DNA of 64,000 bases from Nymphaea colorata (Eukaryota > Streptophyta > Magnoliopsida > Nymphaeales > Nymphaeaceae), in NCBI RefSeq assembly GCF_008831285.2, contig NC_045138.2:15285934-15349933 (forward strand), read 5' to 3'. The notes below the pieces were generated by a model. It was not told where the DNA came from. It ran no database searches and was given only the letters and a program-made list of their open reading frames with translations. The position numbers and the translations under genes are program-made. Shown piece by piece: positions 43,700 to 58,411 of the stretch. The first letter of the stretch is position 1, and every line of letters begins with the position of its first letter.

Positions 43700-46600
43700 T
43701 TTCATGCATTCCAATTAGGATGTACATCTATCTTCGGACAAGCGTGACCCTCCTCTTTCCCTTGTCTTCAAATTCTATAGTTGCAGATGTCTGGTGTAAA
43801 GACAATTAACCACCAACTAGGTGTTATACTTTAAGCCATAAGATTTAGAACCATTAAGCCCATGGAATGAAATTGGCAATACATTTTATCATATCCTACC
43901 AATCTAACCAATTATGCTATGCCCTAGGCTACATGTTATCTACCACAAACTTCCAAAGTGACTGTCATATATGAAGCTTATGCGGCAAGCTGGTTGAATC
44001 GGTTATGTAAAGTCGAAATGCATTTTTGAAACATTATGGAGCAAAGATGAATTTTGGAATTTGTCCTTCCTTGTAGCAAACTTCCAAAGAAATTTAGTTG
44101 ACACAGAGCATGTGGCGGTGGGTGGCAAATTGTAGTAGAAAATTCTTTAGGTGGTGGGAGCCTACCGAACTTGTAGCATTGACATACGATTCTTTCTTTT
44201 TCCACAAAACATGCAAGTATCGGGCGTGTATGTGCCCAATAGCACAATATTTTCATTGACTTTGACTTGGAAAAAATCAATTCTTATCTTAGGTTGCGTT
44301 TGATTACTGCCTATCTCAAGTTCACAGTGATCTCATATCACTCCCGATTTGAAATCCGTGGTCTTCAATTTGATTCCCCTACATCTCATTTGAAATCTAT
44401 ACTTTTTACATTAGAGTGTTGATTTGGAATTCATGTTGGAGGTAGATGCTGAGATTTACAGTTTGATACAATTATGGATTTCAGCTATCATAGATTTGAG
44501 ATTTCATCGGATCTGAGATCTGTGGGGAATGAACACACCCTTACTTCCTTCTTTCAAACCTCATTTAATGAACATCGGGTTCAGCGCACGAGAACGAGAG
44601 GTGAAATGTCATCCCCTTCTTCCGTTCTGAAGTTACTTGGAGATCTAAGAGAAGGTGATGATAATGGTGATTTTATAATGAACATTGACTTGACTTTGAG
44701 TAGGTCATGCAGTAGTACACTTTGACGTAACCTTGTTTTATTTCTCTACCGTGCTTCAAAATGCGACAAAAAATACGAAAAATCCAAACGTTTTCATGTC
44801 TTTTCTGGGAGGCCAAAAGGTGCCCAACTTTTCTTCCACATTCAAACAGCCAAACAGGTACACCTTTAAAATGAGGGTTTATATGATTATTCATAATCGA
44901 ACAGACTTTCAGTGTCCAAGAACGAAGTGATATGGGTTCCATGCAACGGGGAAGTTTTTTATCATAAGAATTTGAATCTGTTATTGTACTTTCAACATAG
45001 TCGACTGACTGAAGTTCGATCTGTTTTTCACCATAGATGAACTTTTACAGGCAAACAGACATGAAAACAATCTCAACTTACCATTTTGTGAATTGTAAAA
45101 CCAGCTTATAAGCGCGATTAATCGTAAAATCATGTTGCACACAAATTACGTAAATTTACTGATTAGTTTAATACTGAAACCAGGTTTCTAACATTGTTTT
45201 CTATATCTTCGCGCTGACAGGCCAAGTTGTAATTGCCAGGAAAGAAAAGAAAACATATAGATAGTCAGACAAGCAACAGTGCATTAAATAAATATAAGTA
45301 GGTTGATATTTGTTGCGGTCCTGGTTGAATGAGTTTCATTGGTGTGCATGAGAAAGTAGTTTAATGCAGGGTACACAGAATTAGGTAATCTGCTGTGTCA
45401 CTAGTGACTAGCTACGTATTCATTGTATGAAAAATAGATTAATTATTGCAATAACTTTCCTTTTCATATAGTTCTTAGTGGATATTCAAATCCCACTTGC
45501 ATGCTAGTTTGGCTAACTCCCACATCCGAGCCCCAAACTCCTGCCTCCCCACAAAACCACGCACCATGGGAGAGGATCCCTTCCCATTTCATGAGAAAAC
45601 AGGCCTTTTTCTCAGGGAAAAAGTGGAACTTTTGCACGGAACGTGTGAAAAGCAGTCGTGGGAAAAGCATGGAATTCCTATTTTCCTGGAAGAGGAAAAT
45701 CCTTTCCTGCTGCATAAGTCGCTTCTACAATTTCTTTGGGATCCTTTTCAAGGAAATGTTCAAGTGTTCCCTTGCAAGGCTTTGCAAGCTTTCAGGAAGG
45801 CCGCCTTCCTTGACGGTAGAGAAATTTACGCGACCCAGTCAATCTGAACCGGATAACTAGAGTTTCGGTTGGATTTGGATTAGTATTACTAACTGGATTT
45901 GGAACCAATATGCAGATTTAAATATAAGCAATCCAAATTTCTCTCTATATTCAATACGGCTTCACGTAAATATTATTGGATTTTAAACTAGTCGGAGTAA
46001 GTTTTAGACTTAGAAACTCATATTCGGGTTTGAATATGAACCGAAATCCGATTGAATCCCGGCTCTCGTGTGCCTTCGAAAAAGAGAGGGAGAGGGAGTT
46101 CTTCAATTATGAGACAATGGTGGATTTCAGGGGTCCATAGATCTTTGAAAGGAACAACACTTGAAAAAGAAAGAAACGAGAAATTGCTGGGGAAGTCCGC
46201 CAACAGTATAATTTCCACTGTTTCTGAAGCTATACTTTCTTCATTCGTTATGATTGGCATTCTCCCATCAGAAGAAAAGGGAAGAAATAGTTGGCACCAC
46301 CAATCACCACTGTTTCTGATGCCACAAACTTCACATCTCTGGGCAAAATCATATCCAATGACATGGAAACAACAAAAATGATATTGGGTAAACTATTCCT
46401 GTGTAACTCCTCAAAAGGATACTGCAAGGGACATGACATAAATTGTAAAGTTGTTCTTCAACTTGTCCACGACACGAATTCACCATTCGATTTGAATATC
46501 TGAGGATGCGTGATAGACTATGGTATAATGATTAGGTGAACCACTTTTGGAGCGAAGATAGTCTACTAAATTGTCATCTTCCTTCATTCGTTGGGAATAA

Positions 46601-49600
46601 AATTTGCAATATGGTCACTCTTTGGCAATATGAATCATTTGGAACATAATTGATGCATATTAGTTCCGCACTGGATCTATTACAGGATCAAGTGGGATTT
46701 GCATTGGTTAATCTGCTTGGAAAATGTGGCCGTAGCAATTCAGAATGAATTGATGGAACAATGGATGATAATTCGGTAACACCCACGACCGCTAAAAAGA
46801 ATTTTTTGTTTCTCATACTCCAACCACATTGGAGTTCTAAGCGAAAGGGGTGAAATATCGCAAGCAATTGGTGAAATAAATCAACAATATGTTCACAAGT
46901 AGGAGAACATAATACATTAATTTGGAAGTTTTTAACAGAACTAAATCCTGTTTTAATGAAGGTAGAGCTTGTGAGGTAGAAGAGATAAATTCAAGAAGTT
47001 GAATGGAAACTCATATGACTAAAGAACTCATGGAGAAACATGACCTTCTCGATGGTCATTAATGAATATTGGCAACGGTATTTGGGCAACAGCAGACAGG
47101 GTCAGACTTAGTTGTGCCTACTGTACCATCAAATGAAGCTTCTGATGTTTCAGGCTTTGCCAATATGTGTGTGTTGTAGAGGGGGAGAGAGAGAAAGAGA
47201 GAGGAAGCTTAGTGTGGGATGTATGAAGAACTTGTCAGATGATGACTTGATCCTTGTAGTTGAAAGAAAATGGGTTTAGTGTATTGAAAGATATGGGTTC
47301 ATGCCCTTATTAAAGAGCATCTTTTATAAAGTTATTTTTGAAATCTTCAATAATAAGTCTCCAGAAAGTGAATCACCAACATTGGTTTACCTTATAGTAG
47401 AAAAAAGCCCAAACTGCAAACTAGGATGATAGGTTGTGAACCGTTGGGTTCAAAGCAATGGAAAGGCTTATAATGTGAACAAGCTAAAGATGGAAACAGA
47501 ACGCAAGTAAAAGTTTTGAAACATTCTTTGCCGAAGAATAAACCACTGCCACTGTATATTTAACCAAACTCCACTGTGTATTTTGCAGAGAGAAGAAAGG
47601 CATACTGCAGAATTGAGGGTAGGCAGCCATGGAACCCTTCAAGGAACTGTTCTGGTTATATATAAAGCAGTTCCAACAATGAGTTCTGATATTTGGGAGA
47701 AAGTAGCATTGAAAATAAGTTGTGATACATTTCCATTCCCGAAACCATATTTCAACACCATCATATATTCATAAGTAGGCAGCCATTGGCTCTGGTGCAG
47801 CTTCATCGCTTTCTAACATGTTAGAGATGTTCTTCAGGTCGCCCTGTTGTAGGGCTTGAAACTCTGTAAATTTAGACCATCATGCTTTGTCAAAACATGG
47901 AAACCACATATATAACTACTATACATTTGATTCAGCCAAACTATCAGTATACTGATGATAGTACACAGGCAATCGTAAGGAGAGATTCTTTTGTGTTTGG
48001 GTGATACAGGAAGTAGAAACAGGCGACAACCTGATCTCAGTTCACTCAGACGTTCCAATAATGAAAAAAATATTTTTATCGCCGGAGTTGCTGGAACCAT
48101 GAAAGTTTAAGCCGATGCTGGTTTAGCAGAAGGAAACACTTGCCTCTGAAACCAATGAATGCTTGTGAGGACCAAAGCAGACTGGGAAATGCATGTGCAT
48201 CTGTTTTTTGGACAAGACATGTGCTTGAGGAACTGTATAGGATGAGAAGTAGTGATTCTGTGTGCGCGTTTTGGTCTCCACACAGAAATGTTGAAGGCAT
48301 GAAAAGGATGCACATGCTTCATTCTTACTGATCATGCTGCATCTGTCATTGTATAATAGACTATAGGCCTGTAAGCCATGGTGGTCGGGCTCATTCAGGG
48401 CTTCTCTTTTAAGAATTACTAGACTCATTAAGTACTGGTTCACTATCATGAATAAAATTAATGAAAATAATAACAATTAGACACATAAGACGCTGGATTT
48501 AGGTAATCAAACGTACGTAGGCAAGAGTCCTCATGCTTAAACAATTGAACACCAAGTCCAGGTCCGGGGTTGCACGGATCAGACACATATCAGCCATGTG
48601 CATCAAGACTCCTACAAAGTATTGTACAGCAAAAAATTGACAAGGATAATATCAGATCCTACCTGATTGCGACCCTAAATCCCATTAAGGGTGAAAAGGA
48701 TTGGTATTGATCAGATATATGGTCCATTATCTAGACATTCTCACCACATAATCTGATTGGAGTTAGATTGTTATTTAAACTAAGATTCATTTGGTGCCGA
48801 ATCAAAATCAGATTCCATTTTTTACATGTTAATTGTATGTGTGTCTACACCTTTTGTCATATCCAACAAAATTTTGGATTGGGATTTGGTAAGAGTTTGT
48901 CAGATTTCTCAAGTTTAAGTGATACCATTTGGGGACATAATTAGATTCAGACGCAACAGGATCTGTTTTCTTGATTCAGTATTCCTATGCATGTGGTGTC
49001 TTGAACAGAAGTTGCTAGAATTGCGACACCCACAGTCATCTTATCATTGTTTCTGATTATAAGCAGCTCCACTATTAACTTGACTAAAGCACTACCCATT
49101 ACAAACTACTTCATTTGAGACAAACGAGATTTGCATCATCCAAACAGGATTTTGATTGGATGCATCAATGAGACAACACCTAATTTTGTGTAAGATGAAC
49201 TCTTGGGAGCCTTTTGTCACAAAAGCTACCAAACCAAAAGTTGTTTCCAAGCTTGTTGAAACTTGAAAGAATAGGAAGCATATGTTTTACTAGATCATCC
49301 CGTCGAGTTTCCGCAGAACCTTAGCGGATCATGCGATGGTTCACGTTTCATATATTGAAATGAGATTCAATCTTTGCAAATCTTAAGTTCGATCTCGTAA
49401 CCTGGTGGATGGAGCTTTCATTAGCCCAAAGATGTCTATTTTAAGTACTAAATATGTCATCATACAACTCAAATATTTGATGAAAGTGCATGCCCCCCTT
49501 TGTATGTATATTCCTACTCATATGTCCCCACTGCTTCATCATTCCTTGTCATTTTCTCCAGCATCCCCTTCATTGTGTTCCGTGAACATTTTCCTCATTC

Positions 49601-52600
49601 CATAAAGGCAAACTTTTCACTTTTTCATTTTCCATTATTGTTTCTGCTTACTGCATATTGGACCAAGAAAAAGAATGCCCATAAAAGTTTATCAGGATAG
49701 GGTGAACCAGTGGTGCTCTTTCGCAGGAAATTACGGTTCAATTTTCATAGGTCTCACTCTTTGTGCAATTGCCGGACAACTCGGAGTCATCGAAAGCGAA
49801 TCCGAAGGGTTTACTGTTGCTCTCAAGAGGGTTTAACTCTAGATTCCTATCCAATCTCAGTTTAAACCAAAGGATTTCAAAAGAAATGTTGTCTGATAAA
49901 GAAGCAATGTGGACATAATTCCACTACCTTTAGATCTTAAGTAGGCTGTCAACTTGTCATTCTAAAGCTATGAACTTTTTCCAAAAGTTGGATAACCAAA
50001 CACTATTGACCTCTCCTTTATCACATGTTTCAAACATAGTGCTTTGGCCCACATGCCACCTAATATAAGAAAAAGTTGGATTTTGCAAATCAAACAATCT
50101 TCAATTCCCAAAGCTCTCATTTAAAAGTTAAAATCCCCATTTTAATTGACTTGTTAGATGTAAAAAAGGCAAATTGTGCTGTAGATGGGTCAGCAACAAT
50201 TGACTGATCGATGGATCGGATCCGTCGTTGCCGGAATCAAGATAAAAGTTGCTCCTATAAAACAGAAACGAGTGAGAAACTGCGATTGAATCCAAATTAA
50301 AAGGATTTATGGCATTAATGAATCAAATAACAGATGCCCAAAAAACTTTTACGTGTAAAAATCATATCCAGATCCCAAATGTAGTAAAAACAAAAAATGC
50401 CCAGCATTGGATGCCATAGTTAGGATCCTTATCCAGATAATGGCATGTAGAAAGGTATCAAATGCAACATATACAATCACATTATTGGAAGAACCAATAT
50501 AGAGGCTTCCTAGAGGCAAAGCTGTAAGAGAATCCAACTATATTTTGCATGTTCCTCTAAAGAGAATGATGTCAGGGGAAACAGGGGATGCCCCATATCG
50601 GTTTTACTTTATTTGGGACCCAACTCTTTGATCCATTCATCAGCAGATGATCATGTACATTCCTAAACTTGGGTTTCCCTTTTGTCCTAGAACATGCCTT
50701 TTTCTCCCTCTAGCTCTGGCTCTTGTGTCTTTTAAGTTATCAGACTGACGTCACCTTTTTGTGCGTGAAAGACCGGTCGGATCCAGTTTCGGTTCAAGAT
50801 CCAGAATCGGACAATGGTTCTTTCATCAGGTTCAGACCCGGATTCCATTGCCTCTGTGGATGGTCAGGACATGAGCTGGATCGGACCCCCCAGCACAGTT
50901 ATCATGAACCGGAAGGTTCAAAATCCATGGGTTTCGTCTCCGGGTTTCGAGGTGGTACACGCAATATAATCATGTAGATGAACCGAAGGAACTTTTTAAT
51001 CTTTAGATATTTAGAAAATATAATATACAAATCAGACTTTCGTGATTAGTTTTTCTTTAATCTAAAGTTGTGGACAGGATGAATTTCGGACAATTGGGTT
51101 CATAAAAAAACATATGTATTGAATAACGTGTTTGGATGCATAAGGAGAAAGCAAGACATAGGAAAACAATGTCACACCTTGCATCAAACTTTGTTGGCTT
51201 AGAAAATTATAACTTTTTCTTCAAAAGAGCATGTTGTAAAATATGTTTTTATGATCCATTTGCACTATCAAAATCAAGTGAAATTATGGCTTAGCAGCAT
51301 AAGGGGTACACCACAAAGTCTCTTTTTCAATACATACATGTACGCGTGCAATTGTGTCATCTTTGCGGGTTTACAAAGACACCCAGCTCACTTGTGAGGT
51401 TGTTTGATCTACTGTGATGGATGGCTAAGAGAAAAACAAGAATGAAAATGTGTGAACTAATACTAGATAACAAGAATTCTCATTATTTGTTTTTCTATCA
51501 ATAGTCCATCGTAATGGATAAGATGACTTTCATGAGCGAACCAGTGACTCTAGATAGTCCGAATCATCATTTAAACAAAGCTTTAAATTTTGTCCTTTCC
51601 CTTTTGTTTCTTTTAGACGGCAGTCACATTTGAATTGAGATATGATTCAATTGAATATGAATCAATCTAATGTTCCGAACTTTTTTTTCTTTTAAACTCT
51701 ATTCGATTCAAACAACAAAGTTAGCGCCAGCGATCGGTAAGATCAGTTGTGCAATAGTATAAAGCATTTAACGAATAGTTAAAGTTTAAGCTCAAAAAGG
51801 AACAGTTGTGTGACCGTTACGAGCAATGGAAAAGGCTTCAAGATAAATGCCTTTCTTCATTCCATCACTTCTTTTCCCATGAGTACTTTGGGTTATCAAT
51901 TCTTTTGGAGCTCACTTTTTGGTCTAACAAGATATCTATTACCTTTGACTGGCTCTCCAAAAGAAGAGAAGAAAACCAGAAAAAAAAAAGGAAAAGAAAA
52001 GCCCAAAAAAACATGATCAAAAGGGAAAAGGAAAAAGAAAATATGCCCACATACCTTGGTTTCTGAACCAGCTTCCTAAGGGCATTTCTGTCTTATCAAG
52101 CGTCATATTATTTCTTTTACCATGACTGTGGATAGTATTTGGTCGAAGGTATGGAACTAACGAGAAATGCGTCCTCTGCTTACATATTTTCTTGAATTTG
52201 TTCTGAAACTAAACCATATAATTGCGGTCATGCGTGCAAACGTGTCTTCAATTTAGTTTTTGCAAATAGAAGATCTAATATATATATATAAGAGAAAGAG
52301 AGAGAGAACTAAATGGTGTTGCGTATGTATCAGCTTGCAGTCGTCTCCTCAATTCTTAAAAATATAATGTCCTTCAATAGTTTCTAGATTCAATAAAACC
52401 CTTTTCGTTAAAAGTCATGTTTTAGATTACATTTTTATGAAACGAAATCATGATTTTTTAACTCGTCAAGTTTTGATATATTGGGAGCCACAGCTTTCTC
52501 AATGGTTTTCCTTAATGCACTTTCAAATCATGTTATTCAAAAGTTCTATCTTTGATCGCGTTATTTTAAGATAGGGGCATTAGAATACATGTATTTATGC

Positions 52601-54936
52601 ATGTATTATAATATTTTGGTAGTTCAAGACGTTGGGAAAGATGGGTTTTGGAAAAAAATAGTAAAAAGGACGCAGGCATGATGATTGAGGAATGAATAAA
52701 ATCTCTCTCGTTACTTGTGTAGGGCCATCCGCTGCCGTGTTTGTACAGGGAGCGTTAACCAATGGAGCTCCATTCTCCTAAGCATATGATCGACCACGCT
52801 CTCCACCGTGATTTCATGCGGTAGCAGAGGACACGAGATCCGACTCAAACAAGAAGAAACATAACGCATTGGTCGTATGTATATATATTAAAAATGAATC
52901 GCCCTCAATAGAATTGTGATCCACATCAGGTACCCTTGTCATGTTTTAGAACTGTTTTACAGCACAACGGGCGACCTAATTTGCCGGGTAAAGTTTCAAA
53001 TTCTAAGTATGTTGGCGCTTTTCTCTTCCAAGATTCAAAATCTTACTTTCTCCGATTCAAGACAAAGGATTTGAATCGATTCGGTCACTTTTTCGAACCC
53101 GATTTCTAACAAGACATCGGTTTCTGGCCCTACCCGCGGCCACTTTGGGGATTAATTATCTTCGGATCATATGCAAAATGTTGCTGCGCCTTTGGTGCGA
53201 AAAGAGAAAAACTTTTACCGGATTAAATTAATGAGAACGTATCTCCCTTTGTTGCACCATCAACAAGATATCCATGAGACGATCATTTCCCCTTTATTCC
53301 TTCTCCTTTTGGGGTACACACTTCCCGAACACCGTGACCGGACCTCCCAGCGCCCCTTTTCATGTACCTGACCAAATGGAAGTGGGTGAATATACCAAAA
53401 CAGCCCTCGCCTTTGCAGTCAAAGACATTTTTCAGATGGACGCACTGGAGTCCAGCCAGGACCATGGAAGCATGCTAACTGTCTCGGCTTTTGGGCTTTT
53501 GAAATTTGGGTGTTGGCCCACTGTCTTTGCGTTGCGGGTCCTCCTTTTCCTCTTTAAGATCAACGGTGTTCCGATAGAACACACTCTTAGGAGAGATTAA
53601 AGGTCAAGTTCCGATATAATGTCTTTAACCTTTTGGTTTATTTGGAGTAGTTTAGTTGCTTGATTAACTTGTCTATGAAGATGAGAAGTTTGTTCTCTAC
53701 AAAAGCTATTCAATTGTAGTAAAAGGATCTTGGAGAGCTTCGACATCAAGATTTTGATTGGATTTGGAGAGGTTCAACGGAATTTTTTTTTTAAAATTTT
53801 GCTTGTACATCATCCCTTTGAAATAAATATATAAAAAATCACCCCAAAGGGCGTAGCATAAATGACTGGACAGACAGACACTGCGTTTGAAGTGTGTCAT
53901 CGGTTTGATTTCTATAGGTGATATTTCTTAAATCCGTAAATGGTGGTGGGATTGAGATACTTTTTGATAAGTGTACCATACTTCACTCAAGTCGTGTTGG
54001 CTTGCGTGACCAATTGTTGCACACAAACCCATACGATTTGCTTATTGATACATTGTTGCTTCGTAGTGAATCATTTTCTTAATGTGCATACTGATGCCTC
54101 TTAAACGTCAAATATTTGATGTATTGATGGTCGTTAGTGAGAAATTTTTGGCTGATCTGCCACTGCTTCGGCGGCGTGTTTGCATGTTGATTGGATGTCA
54201 TGACAGACATGCTAGTCCCAGACTTACAGTCATGAAAAAAAGTTTCGCTTAAAGCACTCCTTCCGGACACCTATTTCTTGCCTTACCGTCATGAAAGTCA
54301 GTCTTGCATAACTGTCTCACTCTATAGCGACACTCCGTGGTGTTTGATTGTGGAGATGTACTTTTTGAGACAAAACGTCTCCAAAGTGCGTTACTAAACA
54401 CCTCCATCCACCCCCATCAAACATGCCCTTGCTCACACCTAATCATGTATTTTTGAAGTAGATGAATTGCGTCTAAGTGGGTAATTGCCTTAAAGCATAT
54501 AAACTAAAAGAAGATTAAAGCTCCGTAACTACGATATGCATCCGTTTCTTATAGTAAAGGAGGGGCAAAAACTATCGATCGGATTCACATCTATCGGTGT
54601 AAACGGTTTGAATATAGGTTAGACTTAAACTCAAGGCCTTTTCTTAAAAGATCGAATGTGAATCCAGCTAACACAAGATACCGACATTGTTAGGCAATTG
54701 GGTCAAATCTTTATAAAGTTATAGACTTATGCTTAGCTCGGATTTGAACTCAATTGTGAAATTGTGTGTCATACCTAATCAATAATCATACCTGGTTTTC
54801 AGATCTGCTAAATTATTTCATTCCAACTCATTCACAACCCTTATATTTCAACATTTAACAAGGAAATTCACCAAAAATGTCATTAAATTTCAGCACCGCC
54901 CTGTACGGCAATAGTGTGTGTATATATATATATATA
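43700..54936. other. Gene-poor interval
   Basis: About 11 kb of AT-rich DNA. Short ORFs occur (for example 45497-45847, 46052-46381 and 51806-52066), but none has a recognisable domain, GC-rich codon use or splice context like the real genes here. A Tourist-like MITE is at 44292-44540. A purine-rich GAAAA stretch lies near 51960-52040. No tRNA or rRNA gene was seen. Confidence 0.5.
44292..44540. mobile_element. Tourist-like (PIF/Harbinger) MITE, 249 bp
   Basis: Terminal inverted repeats GGTTGCGTTTGATTAC (left) and, read from the other end, GGGTGTGTTCATTCC are imperfect but collinear. TTA flanks both sides (44289-44291 and 44541-44543). The internal 'gatttgaaatccgtgg' and 'gatctgagatctgtgg' strings are related to the MITE at 17487-17708, so both may belong to one family. 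Confidence 0.72.
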
Positions 54937-55297
54937 TATAACACCCAAAACATTTAGTCTCGTATTGAACATTATGAGAGATCTTCAAGAGCTTATAGAG
55001 AGAGTTTCTGAATAGATGGTTGTCCTGATTCCTAACCTTTTTGAGGTTGGAGCCAAAACTGCTAGGAGACAGGTTGGGATCCGCCGAACCAAGCACCTAA
55101 GCCCAAGAGTGGGTCAAGTTGTTACTATGGTATCAGAGTCGGTTCAACACTCGGATCTAAGGTCTCACACATGCGGACGCGTGTGCCTTAAGGAGGGTGG
55201 ATTGTAACACCCCAAAAGTTTAGTCTCGTATTGAAGGTTGTAAGAAATCTTCAATATGGGATCAGGCGCCCGACCCCAGGAGTGGGTCGAGTTGTTA
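54937..55297 (+). mobile_element. TRIM-type miniature LTR retrotransposon, about 360 bp
   Basis: A left terminal repeat (about 54937-55126) begins taacaccc and ends near gttac. Directly behind it lies a primer-binding site 'tggtatcagag' (55128-55138), complementary to the 3' end of plant initiator-methionine tRNA. A short interior ends in a purine-rich tract (aaggagggtgga, about 55191-55202). A right terminal repeat (55203-55297) begins tgtaacacccc and shares 'tttagtctcgtattgaa' and a 'gagtgggtc' block with the left one. The left repeat is about 95 bp longer because of an internal insertion. There is no coding capacity, as in the TRIM class. Confidence 0.85.
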
Positions 55298-56593
55298 TAT
55301 TAGCTGGGTTCCTCATCATATAAAATAAATTAATCACCCTTAACTTGTCCCATCAGCAAACCATGGAAGAGCCACTGCGGCAACCATATGTACAAAATTA
55401 TCAACCTCATGTGGCCAATGCGGAGCAGTCTACAATCTGAACACCAACACACCAAATTAGAAAACTGGTGTTGGCAGAAAGTAACTTATGTTGATGTGAT
55501 ACTTATGAGAGATAGTCTATTCAAAGCAAATTCACTTTGGAAAAGCTTCAAAATTCATTTTAAACTGGTCATTATTTAACTTTTTAAAAGTAGAAATTTA
55601 TTAAAACCAGATGCCCTTGTCCTGTTATACATTAATGCTTGTCCTGTGGATATGCCCTAATGCATCCCAAGTGGGGGATGAGGAAATCAGGAAGGTGGAA
55701 GTCCCAAGTTCAATTGGCAAGAAAACAAAATGGCATATGCTTTCTTTTCTTTTATAATTTTTTTGTTCATATTAAACAAGAGATAGAGCCAACCGAAGAA
55801 GGACCCAAGCTCTCCCTCTTTCTCTTAGAGTTTAAGGCTGCTTCTAGACTTGGGTAGATGTGTGTGTAATATTTGCAATTTGAAGTAGTGTGCTAACAAG
55901 AAAGAAAGAGAGAAAGGGATAGAGAAAGAAGCAATGATTGGAATAGAGAAGAGTAGGAAGAGTACCAAGGAGACGAACCATCTCTTAAAACACTCTTCTT
56001 CATGCGCAGCAGAGCGAAAATCAAGCAAAGAATATAAACGATCATCTCAATCAATTAGAAAGAGATAATATCTCAGCTGGTCATAAAAACCTAGTAGATA
56101 TTGACAATTGCAACAGAAAATGTAAAAATTATTTGTGTTGTATAAATGAAGGTTCTGCGTCGCGAATTTCAAAATTTTCACCTTCATCATATTAAAACCT
56201 TAATCTTTGTTTCTTACTGTCACTTAATTTTAACACATTAAACGAGAGAGAGAGAGAGAGAGAGTAGATTTTTCACGTACATGCAAGTGCGTGTGTGGTG
56301 GAGGGAAGGAGGGTGGCCCAGCAACTAAGTGGCGCGTAAGAAGCCATGAAATGCGGTGGAAATTGCCACAACATTTCACTTGGAAGGCAATTGCAAGTTA
56401 AGTTCCTAAAGGGTGAAGGCTGAATGGAGCCACCAGCACATCCATCGTCACATTCCATCCTTGTGCCCATCAGGGAAAAAGATGGCGTACGTACTGTCCT
56501 CATCCTTTTAATGGGGTTATGGATTATGGAAGCCATGAGAAAGTCTATCGGAGTAGTTAACTACATAGCTTCTGTTGCAAAAAGCCATTTCTG

Positions 56594-56638
<45 letters not shown>

Positions 56639-56639
56639 C

Positions 56640-56705
<66 letters not shown>

Positions 56706-58411
56706 CATACCAAATTAAACGTAACATAGCTCTAGAAATTGAACAAATTTTCGACATTCATACATAACAAAATTTTGGAAATTTGACACAAAATTCAAGA
56801 GGTTTTAACCTTTCTGCTTTAGGAAATCAAGAGTATGGGTTTCTATTTGAGCGTCTGTCTGAGAAGATCCAGTATAATCTTTCAGCCCTTAATATTTCTT
56901 CAATCTCTGACCGTTTCTTTTTTTATGATGAGAAAAACCAGTAAGGCTGCCTTCTAGATGTATTGAAATACAAATCGAGTAAAACATGTTTAGCACAGTC
57001 CCGTCTGGTTGACTTCCCACGAACACAGACCTAATGCTCTTCAATATCGTCAAAGAAGTAGAAGACGAACAAGAAGAAGAAATAAAGGCTAAAAGATGAT
57101 GGAACTGTGAATTATACTGTTTATGGAAGACGAAAACGCACTAGGAATTATGGAATCAGGCAAGAATCAACTCCTCCTTTTTGTGAGAAGATTGCCTTCA
57201 GTGGTTTTCTCTAACATCATTGGGTGTTGATCACAACTTGAAACTTTCGAGATAATTTCAAAAGAAGGCGTGCTTTTTTGGCTAAACTCTAAACGCGGGC
57301 CTATTTTGAAAAGAAAATGAAGAACCTGGTTTGTTTCTTGTTTTCTACATCTCTTCAAGAAAGATCAACACGCTGGAGGCTGATGCTGATTCATGAAGTT
57401 GGTGAATTCTGTATGTATTACTCTTGCAGGTTAAACGTGCAAGGAATCCAAGAAAATAAGTCCCTTGTTTGAGAAGTCCCGCCTTCATTAGTTCTACCAA
57501 AATGAAATCACTTGCATGAATTAAGAACCAACTTGAGGTTTTTAATCATTTTCTGTCAGATTGTTCCGACGGGCTTTTTGACTGGCACAGCGTAATGCAG
57601 TAAATACAGGATCTTTTCCATTTTCATGATTAACAGGAGATGAGAGGCAGCACACAGTGCTTGAAAAGATTGAAGGTAAAGCCACCATCCAGGAGCTTCT
57701 TTGGATACTTTGAGTTTCAAACTGGTTTTCATGATAAGCAGGAAAAGTTTTTTCCATTTTTCCGCCTAATAATGGCCGAAATTTGCAGGTCATTTTTGAC
57801 AATTCAAGAAAGCCAAATTGCGGAAACTTTTTCCTTTGCATATCATCTGTCTTTGATAATTCTGTAGTTCAAAAGATGGCACGAGGGTACTTTTATTTGT
57901 ACCAAGATGCATAAATGTCATCATGTTTTTATGTCATAAATGCAACGCAAACCAGTGTGCAGATATCAGACACTTGAAATGCTAAAATTTTCAGGGAAAA
58001 CTTTCTGATACATAAAGATGAAATTTTCTTGATTAATAAGTAATAAAGAACCCAATGTCTTCTTAAATACATCATTTATGTTTTTCAAAAAGAAAACAAC
58101 AATATTTGTCACTATTCTAGAGAGAGAGAGAGAGAGAGAAAAGAGGGCAAAGAAGGCAAAGTAGCTTGTCCTCACATGCCTACCACTTTCCACTACAAAA
58201 TCAACTTTGGACCCACATTTTAAAGGAAAAATTGAAAAAGGCAAAAGATGAGAGGGGAAAAAAAAAGGTAGAATCCTTCTCCTCTCTGATGAAGAAAAGC
58301 ACACACTCCCACAAATCCAAAACCCACTTAAAAGCTCCTCCAACACCAACATCCTAGAAACCTTCAAACTCTCTCCCTCTCTCTCCATCTTCCATTTCCC
58401 TCACCTAGCTC
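55298..58411. other. Intergenic DNA and distal promoter of the SMXL gene
   Basis: No gene recognised. It contains (GA)n runs at about 56245-56265 and 58119-58139 and a large AT/GA microsatellite at 56597-56705. From 58150 it becomes the probable promoter and CT-rich leader of the SMXL gene. Confidence 0.55.
56597..56705. repeat. Compound AT-rich microsatellite ending in (GA)n
   Basis: AT repeats interrupted by 'gt' and 'ac' steps at regular places, followed by about eight GA units. The AT part is self-complementary and could form hairpins. Confidence 0.93.

Noticed and set aside
45497-45860. Two overlapping plus-strand ORFs of 116 and 119 codons
   Set aside because: No recognisable domain, no promoter or splice context, and two frames open at once; chance ORFs are more likely.
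53171-53600. Overlapping ORFs near 53.2-53.6 kb
   Set aside because: No domain and no conserved motif; composition follows the local DNA.
54338-54430. Possible small MITE with 'gtttgattg' and 'catcaaac' ends
   Set aside because: Ends match only weakly and no target-site duplication could be found.
56424-56757. ORFs on both strands rich in Ile/Tyr
   Set aside because: Translations of the AT microsatellite at 56597-56705, not proteins.
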